Assembly: GCA_963801255.1 (NCBI GenBank)
Contig: CAWDEC010000015.1
Location: 124,001-188,000 of the forward strand
Origin: JAICXG01 sp963801255
GTDB lineage: Bacteria > Verrucomicrobiota > Verrucomicrobiia > Chthoniobacterales > UBA10450
Direction: 5' to 3'
DNA length: 64,000 nucleotides
Within the stretch, counting starts at the first letter, position 1. Every line of letters begins with the position of its first letter. The notes under the pieces were generated by a model. The model did no database searches. It saw only the letters and a list, made by a program, of their open reading frames with translations, and had not been told where the DNA came from. Of the stretch, positions 10,240 through 19,573 are shown in pieces. The position numbers and the translations under genes are program-made.

Positions 10240-11685
10240 ATGAGTTCGCGTAGCAGAAGTAATAACGCCTTATGTTTACTGGCGTGTGCGACGCTGACCG
10301 CATCGTGCGCTTCCTATGGACCGTATCACGCTAATACCGCCGACGAGCCATTTAACTCGGTCAGAGGTCCGGCCGACGGGCGCTACAAAATGGCGTTCAT
10401 CGAATTTGGAGACCAGGGATCTCCTCTCGATAACTCACAGCGAAGAGCGGCTCTTGAAGTCATCCACAAGGCGAAACGGCCACTGCTATTTGTTTACATT
10501 CATGGCTGGCAAAACAACGCTGTGTCGAAGGACGTCTGCCGCTTTGAACATTTCCTCGATACCGTTTCCGGTTTTCCCGAATTCACCGGGCGCAAGATCG
10601 ATGTCATCGGCGTTTACATAGCCTGGCGCGGGAAGGATCTAACGATACCGGGGCTTAATTTCCTAACCTTCTGGAGCCGCAAATCTACCGGTCATGGGAT
10701 CGCGGGGGCGAACAGCTGCCTGGCCTCGATTGAAGAGCTTGCCGTGGCCGCGCGTGAACCCGGCAAAGATTATCACCATACCGTGCTGCTCGGACATTCC
10801 TTCGGTGCATTAGTGCTTGGGAACACCATTTCGCACTCCATCCTCGGTGCCAATGGCGAAGGCGGGCGCAACAGCAGCGCCTGGGATATGGCGGTGGCAT
10901 TTAATTCTGCCGATAGCTCTATCACCACCCGACAACTAGTGTCGGAGCTCGACTACCTATATAAGTACGATCCCGCGAAACATGCTTACGTCAGCCGCGG
11001 AAATCTGGGGGAAGAAACAACGGCGGTGAGTGAAAACCGTCCTTCCATCGTGTTCTTACAATCGGAGAACGACGCGGCGACCGGACAGATATTTCCCATT
11101 GGACAGGAGGTCATTAACATCACCAATCTCCACTTCCATTGGCAGAAGGTGAGGGTGCCCGGTTATCACGGGGTAAAGGTGTCAGAGCGTGAATTCTATG
11201 AACATACTCCCGGCAACAATAAGTACCTCGTTAACTATCAGGTCATGCCTTTGGGCGAAACCAGTGCGCCCGAGGATTTGCGGGCAACGGAGAACCGGGC
11301 ATTTGAGGCGAATATCAGAGATAACCACCCCGATTACACCTTTTACACGAGCGAGCATAACGACGGCCACGAAAAAGGCTCTTGCAAAAACGGCGATTAT
11401 ACTCCCGGACAAACTCGGGCCGAGACTGGAAAGGAAACTTGGAGAAAGTGGAAGTTTGTCTACACCGGAAATGCCCGGGTGCCGTGCTGGATTGTTCGCG
11501 TCCCCAAGGACATTATCTGGGGCCACGGCGGATTGTGGAGTGATAACTCCGTGGCGATGCTGGGAGCTCTTTTTCGAATTCAGTTTCCGCTCGCCGGTGG
11601 CAAAGTTTCCCTTCCCAAACCGATCACCGCTCCCAAGCGTCCGGATCCGCAGCAGCTAAATCTGGAAAGCGATGCGAGAGAATGA
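10240..11685 (+). CDS. Secreted alpha/beta-hydrolase-fold lipoprotein
   Basis: A 481-residue protein with a signal sequence and lipobox-like LTASC around residue 23. An alpha/beta-hydrolase core is visible: strand FVYIHGWQNNA with HG for the oxyanion region, and nucleophile elbow LLGHSFGALV (Ser at about residue 187). The hydrolase part is followed by a long C-terminal region (residues 300-481) including FVYTGNARVPCWIVRVPKD and IWGHGGLWSDNSVAML that I cannot assign. Substrate is unknown. A degenerate copy of the 3' end lies immediately downstream (11726-11945), implying an ancestral tandem pair. The gene is intact and stands alone on the plus strand. Confidence 0.65.
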   Translation: MSSRSRSNNALCLLACATLTASCASYGPYHANTADEPFNSVRGPADGRYKMAFIEFGDQGSPLDNSQRRAALEVIHKAKRPLLFVYIHGWQNNAVSKDVCRFEHFLDTVSGFPEFTGRKIDVIGVYIAWRGKDLTIPGLNFLTFWSRKSTGHGIAGANSCLASIEELAVAAREPGKDYHHTVLLGHSFGALVLGNTISHSILGANGEGGRNSSAWDMAVAFNSADSSITTRQLVSELDYLYKYDPAKHAYVSRGNLGEETTAVSENRPSIVFLQSENDAATGQIFPIGQEVINITNLHFHWQKVRVPGYHGVKVSEREFYEHTPGNNKYLVNYQVMPLGETSAPEDLRATENRAFEANIRDNHPDYTFYTSEHNDGHEKGSCKNGDYTPGQTRAETGKETWRKWKFVYTGNARVPCWIVRVPKDIIWGHGGLWSDNSVAMLGALFRIQFPLAGGKVSLPKPITAPKRPDPQQLNLESDARE

Positions 11686-11725
11686 ATGATCGAGGCCCCA
11701 TGGCCAAATATCTTCCACGAGCGAG

Positions 11726-11945
11726 AAGAACGATGGCTATGAGAAGAGATGGTAGACCAGAGCCAATTACTATCCTAACGAGATAAAGGCTGCATCGGAA
11801 AACGAGGCCTTGGCGGAAATGGGAAATCGTTTACACGGGTAACGCGCGCGTGCTCCGTTTTGGATCGAGCGGTGCCGAAGGATATTATTTCAGGTCACGT
11901 CGGATTGTGGAGCGATAACTCCATCGCGTTGTTCACGGCACTTTC
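11726..11945 (+). pseudogene. Relic of a tandem copy of the preceding hydrolase gene (3' end only)
   Basis: The bases 11822-11945 mirror 11442-11570 of the intact gene. The shared text includes TTTACACGGGTAACGCGC-like sequence, the VPKDII segment, and a GGATTGTGGAGxGATAACTC block encoding GLWSDNS. The relic is out of frame in its first half and lacks the hydrolase core. It ends abruptly at about 11945, where it abuts an unrelated minus-strand permease fragment. Confidence 0.6.
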
Positions 11946-12091
11946 ATCCGTGGTGAGCACGCCCGTGACGAGCAACACGCCCATCGCGCTTAACGCCACG
12001 AGATCGGGCGAGAGCCACTCGCGCAGAAAAACGGTGAAGACCGCCCCGACAGCGCGAAGACGATGATGAGATGAAGTGTGTGTACGCTCAT
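11943..12091 (-). pseudogene. N-terminal fragment of an SLC13/DASS-type permease
   Basis: Reading the minus strand from an ATG at 12091 gives MSVHTLHLIIVFALSG and then, after one base slip, AVFTVFLREWLSPDLVALSA and MGVLLVTGVLTTDE. This is the characteristic N-terminal membrane hairpin of SLC13/TrkA-C-type anion permeases (REW...PDLVAL...G.L). Only about 49 codons remain; the rest of the roughly 600-codon gene is missing at 11943, where the fragment meets the hydrolase relic. It marks a recombination or deletion junction. Confidence 0.55.
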
Positions 12092-12120
12092 GGCTCGGCT
12101 GCAGATTGGCGCCGGGCCCT

Positions 12121-13593
12121 CTACTTCGTCGCGAACGGCGGCGGCGCCATTGTCTCCACGCAACTGGTATCGAGAGACTTCACGTCGCCGCTGTGCAGAA
12201 ACTCCATGATGAGCCGGTCCACACAGTCCGGCGGCGTGAGCCCGTCTATCCCATGACCGCCATGTGGGATGATGACGTGCCGGCTATTCGGTAGATACTT
12301 CGCCACCTCTGCGCCGCGTTCCGGCGGCGTAACCGGATCCAGGTTGCCTGAAAAAATCAGCACTGGCACGTTCGACGAAACCGGCTGCTGAAAATCGGGC
12401 GCAACCTTGCCGCGCGGCCAGAGTCCGCAGGCACGGGTTTGCTGGAAGACACGATAGTTACCGAACGGATTGCCGGCATTCAACTTTGCCGCTTCTGCCT
12501 GATCAATAAACGGCACGTCTTCCGCGCACGTCACCGAGAGATACATCCCATCGGCGATAAAATCCGGAATCGACGGCGCGATCGCCTCTTGCAGGAACGG
12601 CCCGAAATCGCCCGCCGCCGCGCGGTGCACCATGAGCGGAATACGGCGCGCCTTATCTTCACCGTACATCATCGTGCGCACTTTTTCGGCGAAGATATCC
12701 CGTTGAATCTCCACCGTCACCGGGGCGCTTTTATCCGGCGGCGAATACTGCACGTGCGCCGGTTCGCGTCCGAGTTGCGCGAGCACGCTCTCCCAATCCT
12801 GACGAATTTGGGGGAACGCCTCGTGACATTGCGCGTCGGCCTCGCATTCTTTCAGCAACAAATCCATCGCCCGAGCCGCGGCTTGCGCATGGTAGAGCGG
12901 CATTTTCAGATCAGTCGGCGCGACGCCCATGAGCGTAACCGTTCGCACCCGGTCCGGATGTTGCCTCAGATAAACCAGCGCCGCCCGCGTGCCGTAGGAG
13001 AGACCGAAAAGATTGATCCGATCGTAGCCAAGCCAGCTGCGCACATCATCCAGGTCATCCATCGCGATCGAGGTGGTGTATTGAGTGAGATCGGCCCGCG
13101 GCTCGAGCGTTTGCCGCAGGCGCTTCACGTACTCCACCGGATACATCTCGGTGAGATAATCCTGCGGGGCTTTGCGGTGCGGCTCAGCCTTGAGCCCATT
13201 TGATTTTCCCGTGCCGCGTTGATCGACCAGCACCACATCGCGATGACGCCGATACTCTTTCCCTTCCCTGGCGTAGAAGAACGCGCCATCGGTCGAAGCC
13301 CCTCCTGGCCCACCCGCCAGATCAAACAACGGCTCTTCTTTGTTCTTAGGATCGAGCGCTGGAAGCACCACCACATTCAGGTCAATTGTGCGCCCGGTGC
13401 GCGTCTGCCGATTCTCGAAAACTGTGAGCTTGCCGCAAAGCAGTTTTTCCTCGATCCCCGGCAGCCGGCAAGGCGACAGCTTGGCCGAGTGATCAGAACT
13501 CCCACGTTTCCCGCATCCGCCTAACGAGAAGAAACAGAAGCCGACCGCGAGCGCGACGAGAATGAGCGAGTTGAAGAAACGCAGCGGGCGCAC
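12121..13593 (-). CDS. Secreted alpha/beta hydrolase, TAP/prolyl-aminopeptidase type
   Basis: A 490-residue lipoprotein (lipobox LGGC, Cys about residue 27) with the layout of tripeptidyl-aminopeptidase-like hydrolases: the DLAGGPGGAST oxyanion-region motif, VLVDQRGTGKS, nucleophile elbow GLSYGTR (Ser about residue 199), an intervening cap domain, and a C-terminal TAP-like part with the acid residue in SGNLDPVTPPE and the histidine in PHGGHGID. Such enzymes release amino acids or short peptides from peptide N-termini, here presumably in the periplasm or at the cell surface. Reads through without a break. It is convergent with the hydrolase relic and divergent from the ABC-F gene. Confidence 0.8.
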   Translation of the reverse strand: MRPLRFFNSLILVALAVGFCFFSLGGCGKRGSSDHSAKLSPCRLPGIEEKLLCGKLTVFENRQTRTGRTIDLNVVVLPALDPKNKEEPLFDLAGGPGGASTDGAFFYAREGKEYRRHRDVVLVDQRGTGKSNGLKAEPHRKAPQDYLTEMYPVEYVKRLRQTLEPRADLTQYTTSIAMDDLDDVRSWLGYDRINLFGLSYGTRAALVYLRQHPDRVRTVTLMGVAPTDLKMPLYHAQAAARAMDLLLKECEADAQCHEAFPQIRQDWESVLAQLGREPAHVQYSPPDKSAPVTVEIQRDIFAEKVRTMMYGEDKARRIPLMVHRAAAGDFGPFLQEAIAPSIPDFIADGMYLSVTCAEDVPFIDQAEAAKLNAGNPFGNYRVFQQTRACGLWPRGKVAPDFQQPVSSNVPVLIFSGNLDPVTPPERGAEVAKYLPNSRHVIIPHGGHGIDGLTPPDCVDRLIMEFLHSGDVKSLDTSCVETMAPPPFATK

Positions 13594-13744
13594 AAGCGAT
13601 GCTATTTGCCGCGCGCGCGCGAAGTCAACCAGTTAGCGTGCTGACCGCCGCCTCTGCGTGCGCGTCGAACCAAAGAAGCGGCGTGATCTCATCTGGATCA
13701 TGTGTTTGATCTTAAACGCCGATCTCTGGAGTGCGTGCAACACT

Positions 13745-13910
13745 TTAGCTGCCTCCGCCATCGGCTAGTTTCTGAAAGTGCGGTTCGTTGCGAATGTGGT
13801 CCCAGGTCGGGTGTTGGCGCAGCATGGGGCGAGTCAGGGCCAGGTCGCTCTCGCTGGCGAGGGCCCGCTCGATCATAGGAATGGCTGTGTCGGCGTCACC
13901 CGCGACTGCA
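13745..13910 (-). pseudogene. C-terminal relic of a TPR-type regulatory protein
   Basis: On the minus strand this stretch reads AVAGDADTAIPMIERALASE, then LRQHPTWDHIRNEPHFQKLA and a stop. The WDPIRNDPRFQKL-like ending is typical of large TolB/TPR or kinase-TPR proteins (compare the plus-strand gene ending at 10067). No upstream domain is present, because the fragment is cut off by sequence preceding the ABC-F gene. It occupies part of the roughly 390-base gap between the peptidase and ABC-F genes, in which I see nothing else. Confidence 0.5.
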
Positions 13911-13979
13911 TAGACACTTTATTCGGTCGAAGCTCCTCTTGCGCCGGACGCATCTCTTGCGAGATTCGCCGCCCATTCC

Positions 13980-15866
13980 ATGCTCACCATTTCCAAAGTC
14001 ACAAAAGCTTTCGGCGGCCGGACGCTTTTCGAGGATGCCTCGCTTCAGGTGAATCGCGGGGATCGTGTCGGCCTGGTGGGACCCAACGGTGCGGGAAAGA
14101 GCACGCTCTTCTCGCTCATCCTGGGTGAAGCCTCGCCGGATGAAGGCACGGTCGCGATCGAGAAAACGGCGTCCCTCGGCTATCTGCCACAGGAGAATGC
14201 TCCGGCCGGCGATGAGACGGTGTTGCAACTGGCCTGTGGTGCGAAAAGCATCACGAAAGGCGCAGAGCATGATGAGCTGGACTGGGAAACTGAGCCGAAG
14301 GCGAAACGGATCCTGGCCGGCCTGGCATTTCGCGAATCGGATTTCGAACGCCCGGCCAGGACAATGAGTGGCGGCTGGGTGATGCGAGCGCACCTGGCCC
14401 AGTTACTCGTGCAGGAACCGGACCTGTTACTCCTGGACGAACCAACGAACCATCTCGATCTCGAATCGTTAGGCTGGTTCCAGGAATACCTGACGAGTTA
14501 TCCGGGAGCGATCCTGATGATTTCGCATGACCGCGAGTTCCTGAATCATCTCGTGGGCTCAATCGTGGAGATAGCGCACCGACGACTGGTGCGTTATCGC
14601 GGGAACTGGGACAGCTATGTGGAACAGAAGGCCGCGCGTGAGACGCAGCAGCTGGCGGCTTATAAGAACCAGCAGCGCGAGATCGCGTCGCTCCAGCTTT
14701 TTGCAGACCGCTTTCGGGCAAAGGCGAGCAAGGCTTCACAGGCCCAAAGCAAGTTGAAACAGATCGATCGGATGGAAAAGATCGCTGCCCCAACGGCGCA
14801 GGAGAAGACGGTGAAATTCCGTTTTCCGCAGCCGGCGCGGAGCGGTCAACGTGTGATCACGTTAAAGGACGTGGATCATGCTTATGACGACCTGGTGGTT
14901 TATCGCGGGCTGAACTTCGAGGCGGAACGCGGACAGCGCACGGTGTTAGTAGGACCTAACGGCGCGGGTAAGTCCACGCTACTTAAGCTGCTGGCTGGCG
15001 TGCTACCGGTCAGACGTGGCGAGCGCGAACTGGGTCACAATGTAAAGGTGGGCTACTTTTCGCAGTTTCGAGTCGAGATGTTAGACCCGGGTCAGACGGT
15101 GCTGGAAACAGCCCGCGACATGCCGAACCCGGTCTCGGAACAGACGGCACGCACCGTCCTCGGTTCGTTCCTCTTTCGCGGAGACGATGTTTTCAAAACT
15201 ACCGCCGTATTGAGCGGCGGTGAGAAGACGCGGCTGGCGCTGGTGAAGCTGTTGCTCGATCCCCCCAACCTGTTACTCATGGATGAGCCGACGACGCATC
15301 TCGATGTCGGGAGCATCGATGCGCTACTCGGCGCGCTCTCGCAGTACGAGGGCACACTGATTTTCATCAGTCACGATGTCTACTTCATCCGTGCGATTGC
15401 GAAGACGGTGCTGCACATCAACGCCGGAAAGCTGACGCCATATGCCGGCGACTACGATTATTACCTGGAGAAATCGAAGGCGATTTCGGCGCGCGCAGCT
15501 TTGACGAGTGGCAACGGAGAGTTACACAACGCTCAGCCTTTGCGCGAAGCTAACTCTGAGCCGGCAAAGTCGAATAAGCCGGGCCTGCGCGAAGCGCGCG
15601 AAGAACGGCGCGCGGTCGCCGAGCAGCGCAAAGCAGAAGCCAAGGCCCAGCGGGAACACGAGAAACGGGTGCACGACCTGGAGATGCAGATCCTGGCCCT
15701 GGAAGGCCGGCAAAAAGAGCTAACCGCGGAGTTGGAAAAGCCGGAGACCTACAACGCTGGCGGCCCCGCCATCCAATTGAATCGTGAACTCATGGCGGTG
15801 ACGGAGGACCTGACGCGTCTTACCCAGGAATGGGAAGCGGCAGGCATGGCAGGGAATCCCGGTTGA
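13980..15866 (+). CDS. ABC-F family ATPase (EttA/Uup type)
   Basis: A 628-residue soluble protein with two ABC domains and no membrane segments, as in translation-associated ABC-F proteins that act in the ribosomal E site. First domain: Walker A GPNGAGKST (about 34-42), signature MSGGW, Walker B LLLLDEPTNHLD. A charged linker (about residues 210-275, including QKAARETQQLAAYKNQQREI) corresponds to the P-site tRNA interaction motif. Second domain: GPNGAGKST (about 324), LSGGEKTRLAL, LLLMDEPTTHLD. The C-terminal 90 residues form a basic coiled coil (EAREERRAVAEQRKAEAKAQ), as in Uup. The first signature has GGW where GGE or GGQ is usual. Subfamily assignment is uncertain. Followed by a tRNA gene on the other strand. 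Confidence 0.9.
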   Translation: MLTISKVTKAFGGRTLFEDASLQVNRGDRVGLVGPNGAGKSTLFSLILGEASPDEGTVAIEKTASLGYLPQENAPAGDETVLQLACGAKSITKGAEHDELDWETEPKAKRILAGLAFRESDFERPARTMSGGWVMRAHLAQLLVQEPDLLLLDEPTNHLDLESLGWFQEYLTSYPGAILMISHDREFLNHLVGSIVEIAHRRLVRYRGNWDSYVEQKAARETQQLAAYKNQQREIASLQLFADRFRAKASKASQAQSKLKQIDRMEKIAAPTAQEKTVKFRFPQPARSGQRVITLKDVDHAYDDLVVYRGLNFEAERGQRTVLVGPNGAGKSTLLKLLAGVLPVRRGERELGHNVKVGYFSQFRVEMLDPGQTVLETARDMPNPVSEQTARTVLGSFLFRGDDVFKTTAVLSGGEKTRLALVKLLLDPPNLLLMDEPTTHLDVGSIDALLGALSQYEGTLIFISHDVYFIRAIAKTVLHINAGKLTPYAGDYDYYLEKSKAISARAALTSGNGELHNAQPLREANSEPAKSNKPGLREAREERRAVAEQRKAEAKAQREHEKRVHDLEMQILALEGRQKELTAELEKPETYNAGGPAIQLNRELMAVTEDLTRLTQEWEAAGMAGNPG

Positions 15867-15947
15867 AGTGCTGGCACGCAGTTACTGACTGGAAATCGGG
15901 AAAGAATCAGATCCAAAGAACTCCTGACCGAGCAAAGGTTGAGATAT

Positions 15948-16030
15948 GCCGGCGGAGGGGATCGAACCCACACACCCTTGCGAGTACTGGATTTTGAGTC
16001 CAGCGCGTCTGCCAGTTCCGCCACGCCGGC
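15948..16030 (-). tRNA. tRNA-Leu (CAA anticodon)
   Basis: The minus strand folds as a class II tRNA: acceptor GCCGGCG paired with CGCCGGC, D-arm with GGCAGACGC, anticodon stem CTGGA/TCCAG enclosing the loop CTCAAAA (anticodon CAA), an extended variable arm, and a T-loop GGGTTCGATCCC. The T-stem has one mismatch. CCA is not encoded. It lies between the convergent ends of the ABC-F gene and the start region of the aldo/keto reductase. Confidence 0.9.
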
Positions 16031-16158
16031 TTTCTTGAGCGGCCCAGAAGCTACGGGAATCGCCGGCCGTTGCAAGCGAGCGATCGCTCCAGCGGCAACT
16101 CGGAGCGCGCGGGATGTCGCGTCTTGCTTCGACGCGCTTCCGCGTTCAGTTTCACTGC

Positions 16159-17129
16159 ATGAATCGCGCACAAACTACCAGACAGATGGAGGTGACTCGA
16201 CGCCGCTTTCTTGGCCTAACGATGGGCGGCGCGGCTAGCCTGCTCACCGCCAGATCAGCCACTTTGCGGAGCGAGCTCTCAAAATCGATGGCGACAAATC
16301 CAACCTTCACGATTGGCGGCGATCTGAAGGTTAACCGGCTTGGCTTTGGCGCCATGCGGCTCACGGGTGACGGCATCTGGGGCTGGCCCAAGGATCGTGA
16401 AGAGGCCAAAAGAGTCCTTAAGCGCGCGGTCGCGCTTGGGGTAAATCTGATTGATACCGCTGACGCCTACGGGCCTGAAACCAGCGAGTTGCTCATCGCG
16501 GAAGCTCTGTATCCTTATCCAAAAGGTCTGATCATCGCAACAAAGGGCGGTAATACAAGGCCCGGACCCAATCAGTGGGTTCCTAATGGTCATCCCGAAT
16601 ATCTGACTCAGTGCGTAGAGAAGAGTTTAAAGCGACTTCGGCTGGATCGGATCGATCTTTACCAGCTTCATCGGGTCGACCCGAAGGTGCCGATGGAGGA
16701 ATCTCTTGGCGCGCTGAAAAAGATGCAGGAAGCGGGAAAGATTCGGCATGTCGGACTTTCTGAAGTTAGCCCCGAGCAAATCGATCGGGCGCGCAAGGTT
16801 CTTCCGATCGTGACTGTGCAGAATCGTTATAACCTGAGCGATCGCAAATGGGATGATGCGCTCGCCTACTGCGAAAAGGAGCGGCTAGGATTCATGCCAT
16901 GGTCGCCAGTGGGCGGCGGACGTTCCTTGGGGGACGACGAATTGGACAAGGTGGCGAAAGCACATGATACCAGTGTTTACCAGGTCGCGATTGCGTGGTT
17001 ACTGGCACGGTCGCCAGTCATGCTACCTATTCCCGGCACGTCTTCCGTCAAGCATCTCGAGGAAAACATGTCCGCCACAAAGCTGCGACTTACCGCTGAG
17101 AGATGGATTCCCTCAGCAAGAGCGGATAG
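16159..17129 (+). pseudogene. Tat-exported aldo/keto reductase, frameshifted in the last ten codons
   Basis: An NAD(P)H-dependent oxidoreductase of the aldo/keto reductase family with a twin-arginine signal (TRRRFLGLTMGGAASLL), so exported folded to the periplasm. Catalytic features are visible: DTADAYG (Asp and Tyr), the lysine in IIATKGG, and LYQLHRVD (His). I chose ATG 16159; ATG 16186 would also keep the Tat motif. The written frame runs to 17223 with an implausible basic tail. A frame change near 17100 restores a family-like ending (LRLTAE, then MDSLSKSG, stop 17127-17129). A 28-base hairpin begins 37 bases after that stop, which supports the shorter end. The lesion affects only the extreme C-terminus, so activity may survive. 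Confidence 0.8.
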
Positions 17130-17166
17130 TCCTAATTTACACTTTTGGCGATTGCGCGATCAAGAC

Positions 17167-17194
17167 GGTCGCGGCGGCGTAACCCGCCGCGACC
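17167..17194 (+). terminator. Hairpin downstream of the aldo/keto reductase
   Basis: Perfect 11-bp inverted repeat (GGTCGCGGCGG and CCGCCGCGACC) with a 6-base loop. The T-tract is weak, so it may be an attenuated terminator or a bidirectional hairpin between convergent genes. Confidence 0.5.
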
Positions 17195-17231
17195 ATTGTA
17201 AAGCTATCCCGTCAGACGAGTAACTCGAAAC

Positions 17232-18683
17232 TCAATTGACCGTGATCGAAACTGGCTTCGATGGGATGCCGTTTGCCACTACGACCAGTGTGCTGGCACC
17301 TGTCTCCGCGGCCGCCGGCACGTCGAACCTTGTCGAGACGCGGGCGTTGCCAGTGGCAACTGCCATCGTGCTATGGTCGTGAGTGCGCGCGTAGAAGACG
17401 TGACCTGTGGCAGTGTTGGTTATCCTGACCAGGGGGTAGTTAGTGGCAGTCTCCAACTCGTCGCCGAAAGATGCCGCTTGCGACATGCCGTTGAAGCGCT
17501 GACCCGAGATCTTGTAGGTCGAACCGCGCGCGACGCTGCTCGGAACCTTATTAATCCGCGGCGCCCACCTCTGCGAATACCTCGTATTGGCCGGCGTATA
17601 GAGACTCACTTGCGAACCATCGCTCACTAATACCTGACCTGTCGGAAGAGTCATTAAGGCACCCGGGGCAAAGAGAGTCGGAGTAAGGTTTACGCCATCA
17701 AACTCATAGAGCGTTCCACTCACACCAAGGACAAGCGCACTTCCGTTAGGAAGAAGAGCGGCAAACGAATCTCCTGCGTTATCGCCATTTGGGAAATCGG
17801 GGCCGACTTCCCAGGTTCCTGTGCCCGATGGCGGAGTGGGCGGAGTGTAAATCGCGGTATGACCCGGGCCGGCAGTAGAGTTAGAGCCCGTGCAGAAAAC
17901 CCGGCCGTCAGGCAAGAGGAGTCCGGGACCCACCTCTCCCGGGGGAAAATAACAAAACTGCCCGTGATCGCCGTAAGGAAGACAACCAAACGATGACGGC
18001 GAGTGAAGATCGACGATCGAACTCCCAGCGGTCTGCCAGGTCTGGGTGTCGATGAAATAACGTTCGGAGTTAGGCGCATTCAAGACGTCGAAGGTGAATA
18101 TGGTGCCGTCAGGGAGCAAGGTCCATCCTTCCTCGGCGTTGAAATCGCTTTTGCCAGCGGTGCCGAGCAGAGTCCAGGTCAGCGTAGCGGGATCGAGCGC
18201 GGCCACTTGCATGTCCAACTTGCGGCCAACAACAAACCGGCCATCCGGCAGGACGACCGAAGGCGAATCGCCGATAAAGTCCCAACCCGGGGGGGCATTG
18301 AGCGGCGTCCAGGTGTTGGCGATTGGATCGTAGGTCGCTCCTAGATTCGTTAGGGTAAACTGACCATTGTTATACTCGCCTCCGGTAATCACCAGGCGAC
18401 CATCCGCCAGCACAGCGGAAGCAAAGTCATCGGGCACGTAGCCAGGCTGAAGCGAAGCGAGCTTGGTCCAGGTGCCGTTTACGTAGCTGCCGGTGTTATC
18501 CGGTGTCAGTTTCCACCAATCTTGTTCGCGATTGGCCTGACACATCACCGTGCCATCGGTAAGTTGAAAGGCGAGGTTCGCGCCACCCGGAGGCGGATGG
18601 ACCAGGGGCGTAAGAGTCTGCGCCGGCGACACGGAGATCGCGGCGAGGAGAGCTGCAAGTATAACAGTTACCTTTTTAGTCAT
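17232..18683 (-). CDS. Secreted Kelch/galactose-oxidase-like protein with C-terminal IPT-type domain
   Basis: A 483-residue secreted protein starting at ATG 18683 (MTKKVTVILAALLAAISVSP signal), chosen over an upstream in-frame ATG because it gives a clean signal peptide. The body has Kelch-type blades: GTVMCQANRE, ADGRLVITGGEYNN, PDGRFVVGRK, PDGTIFTFDV, PDGRVFCTGSN. The C-terminal 100 residues (INKVPSSVARGSTYKISGQR to the end) look like the DUF1929/IPT-type beta domain found after galactose-oxidase propellers. Unlike the gene at 50907-52736, I cannot place the Cys-Tyr copper-radical cofactor with confidence, so this may be a non-catalytic or divergent member. Intact, alone on the minus strand. 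Confidence 0.7.
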   Translation of the reverse strand: MTKKVTVILAALLAAISVSPAQTLTPLVHPPPGGANLAFQLTDGTVMCQANREQDWWKLTPDNTGSYVNGTWTKLASLQPGYVPDDFASAVLADGRLVITGGEYNNGQFTLTNLGATYDPIANTWTPLNAPPGWDFIGDSPSVVLPDGRFVVGRKLDMQVAALDPATLTWTLLGTAGKSDFNAEEGWTLLPDGTIFTFDVLNAPNSERYFIDTQTWQTAGSSIVDLHSPSSFGCLPYGDHGQFCYFPPGEVGPGLLLPDGRVFCTGSNSTAGPGHTAIYTPPTPPSGTGTWEVGPDFPNGDNAGDSFAALLPNGSALVLGVSGTLYEFDGVNLTPTLFAPGALMTLPTGQVLVSDGSQVSLYTPANTRYSQRWAPRINKVPSSVARGSTYKISGQRFNGMSQAASFGDELETATNYPLVRITNTATGHVFYARTHDHSTMAVATGNARVSTRFDVPAAAETGASTLVVVANGIPSKPVSITVN

Positions 18684-18844
18684 AGTGATAATCGGCGGCA
18701 TGTTGAACGTGTTACTCGACAAGACCGAGTGGCACTCAATGCGCACCAGAATTGCAGCCAGAATTTTCGTTTGCCGAAGCATTGTCAAGCCCATTCGGCT
18801 CATGACCAGCAAGGGAGAATCGTAACGTTTCGATGACTACATCA

Positions 18845-19450
18845 TTACTTTCGACTGGTTTGTCCTCCGCTCGCCACCGCGGGAGACTTGGGGGTCGCAT
18901 CAGAGCTCGCGTTTCGCGGCTTTACCCGGATGATTGCCATCATTCCTCCATCCTCGTGGTCGAGAATGTGGCAATGGTAGACGAAGTCGCCTACGTCCGG
19001 CCCGCGGAAATCCATCCGTAAAGTTACACTCGGATATGGACCGGTCCCGGGCCAATAGGGAATATTCACCGTGTCGAGGAATTGTTGCTCTTCCCGCTTC
19101 AACGGATGCCCATTCACCGCCATCGTCAGGAAGTGAATTTGGTGAATGTGAAATTCGTGGTTCTCCAGCGCCTGATTCTCGATCGTCCAGTCTTCCACTG
19201 AACCCTGGGTTGTGACAATCGACGGCGGATCATCCATGCTAAAAGGCTTGGGAGTTTGCCCCGCGACTGTGATGTAGAAATAGGTGTCGTCCTCTGAGAA
19301 GTAGAGTTTCCGCGTCGCGGTAGGTTTAGCTTCCGCCAGACGTATAAAACGTTCCGCTGGTGGCGGACCGGAGACCGCGGGCAGTTTCGGGAGACCTTTA
19401 GTCGCGTCGTTAGTGTCCGCTTTCTGAATGCTAAGAAGGGTTCGAGTTCA
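18845..19450 (-). pseudogene. Multicopper oxidase, C-terminal part only
   Basis: The minus strand carries the copper-binding C-terminus of a multicopper oxidase: ENHEFHIHQIHFL (HxHxxHF ligands) and FVYHCHILDHEDGGMM (HCHxxxHxxxM ligands for the type 1 and type 3 coppers). The open frame extends upstream only to a stop near 19450, where it has no start codon or N-terminal cupredoxin domains. About two thirds of a usual laccase or CopA-like oxidase is missing. The upstream sequence is the promoter side of the aminotransferase gene, so the gene was truncated by a deletion or rearrangement. Confidence 0.75.
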
Positions 19451-19573
19451 CGGAAACTTCATACGGCCTCCACCGAATTAGGAACCTTTTGTCCTCGCCG
19501 GAAGGGCGGAGGTGAATTTTTGCCTTGAAAGAGAGCGGTTGCGCCGTGCCATTATTGTGCTGAGTTCACTCTT

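Noticed and set aside
12439..13203. Plus-strand open frame of 254 codons
   Set aside because: Lies within the minus-strand hydrolase gene; the Arg/His-rich composition is typical of a complementary-strand shadow.
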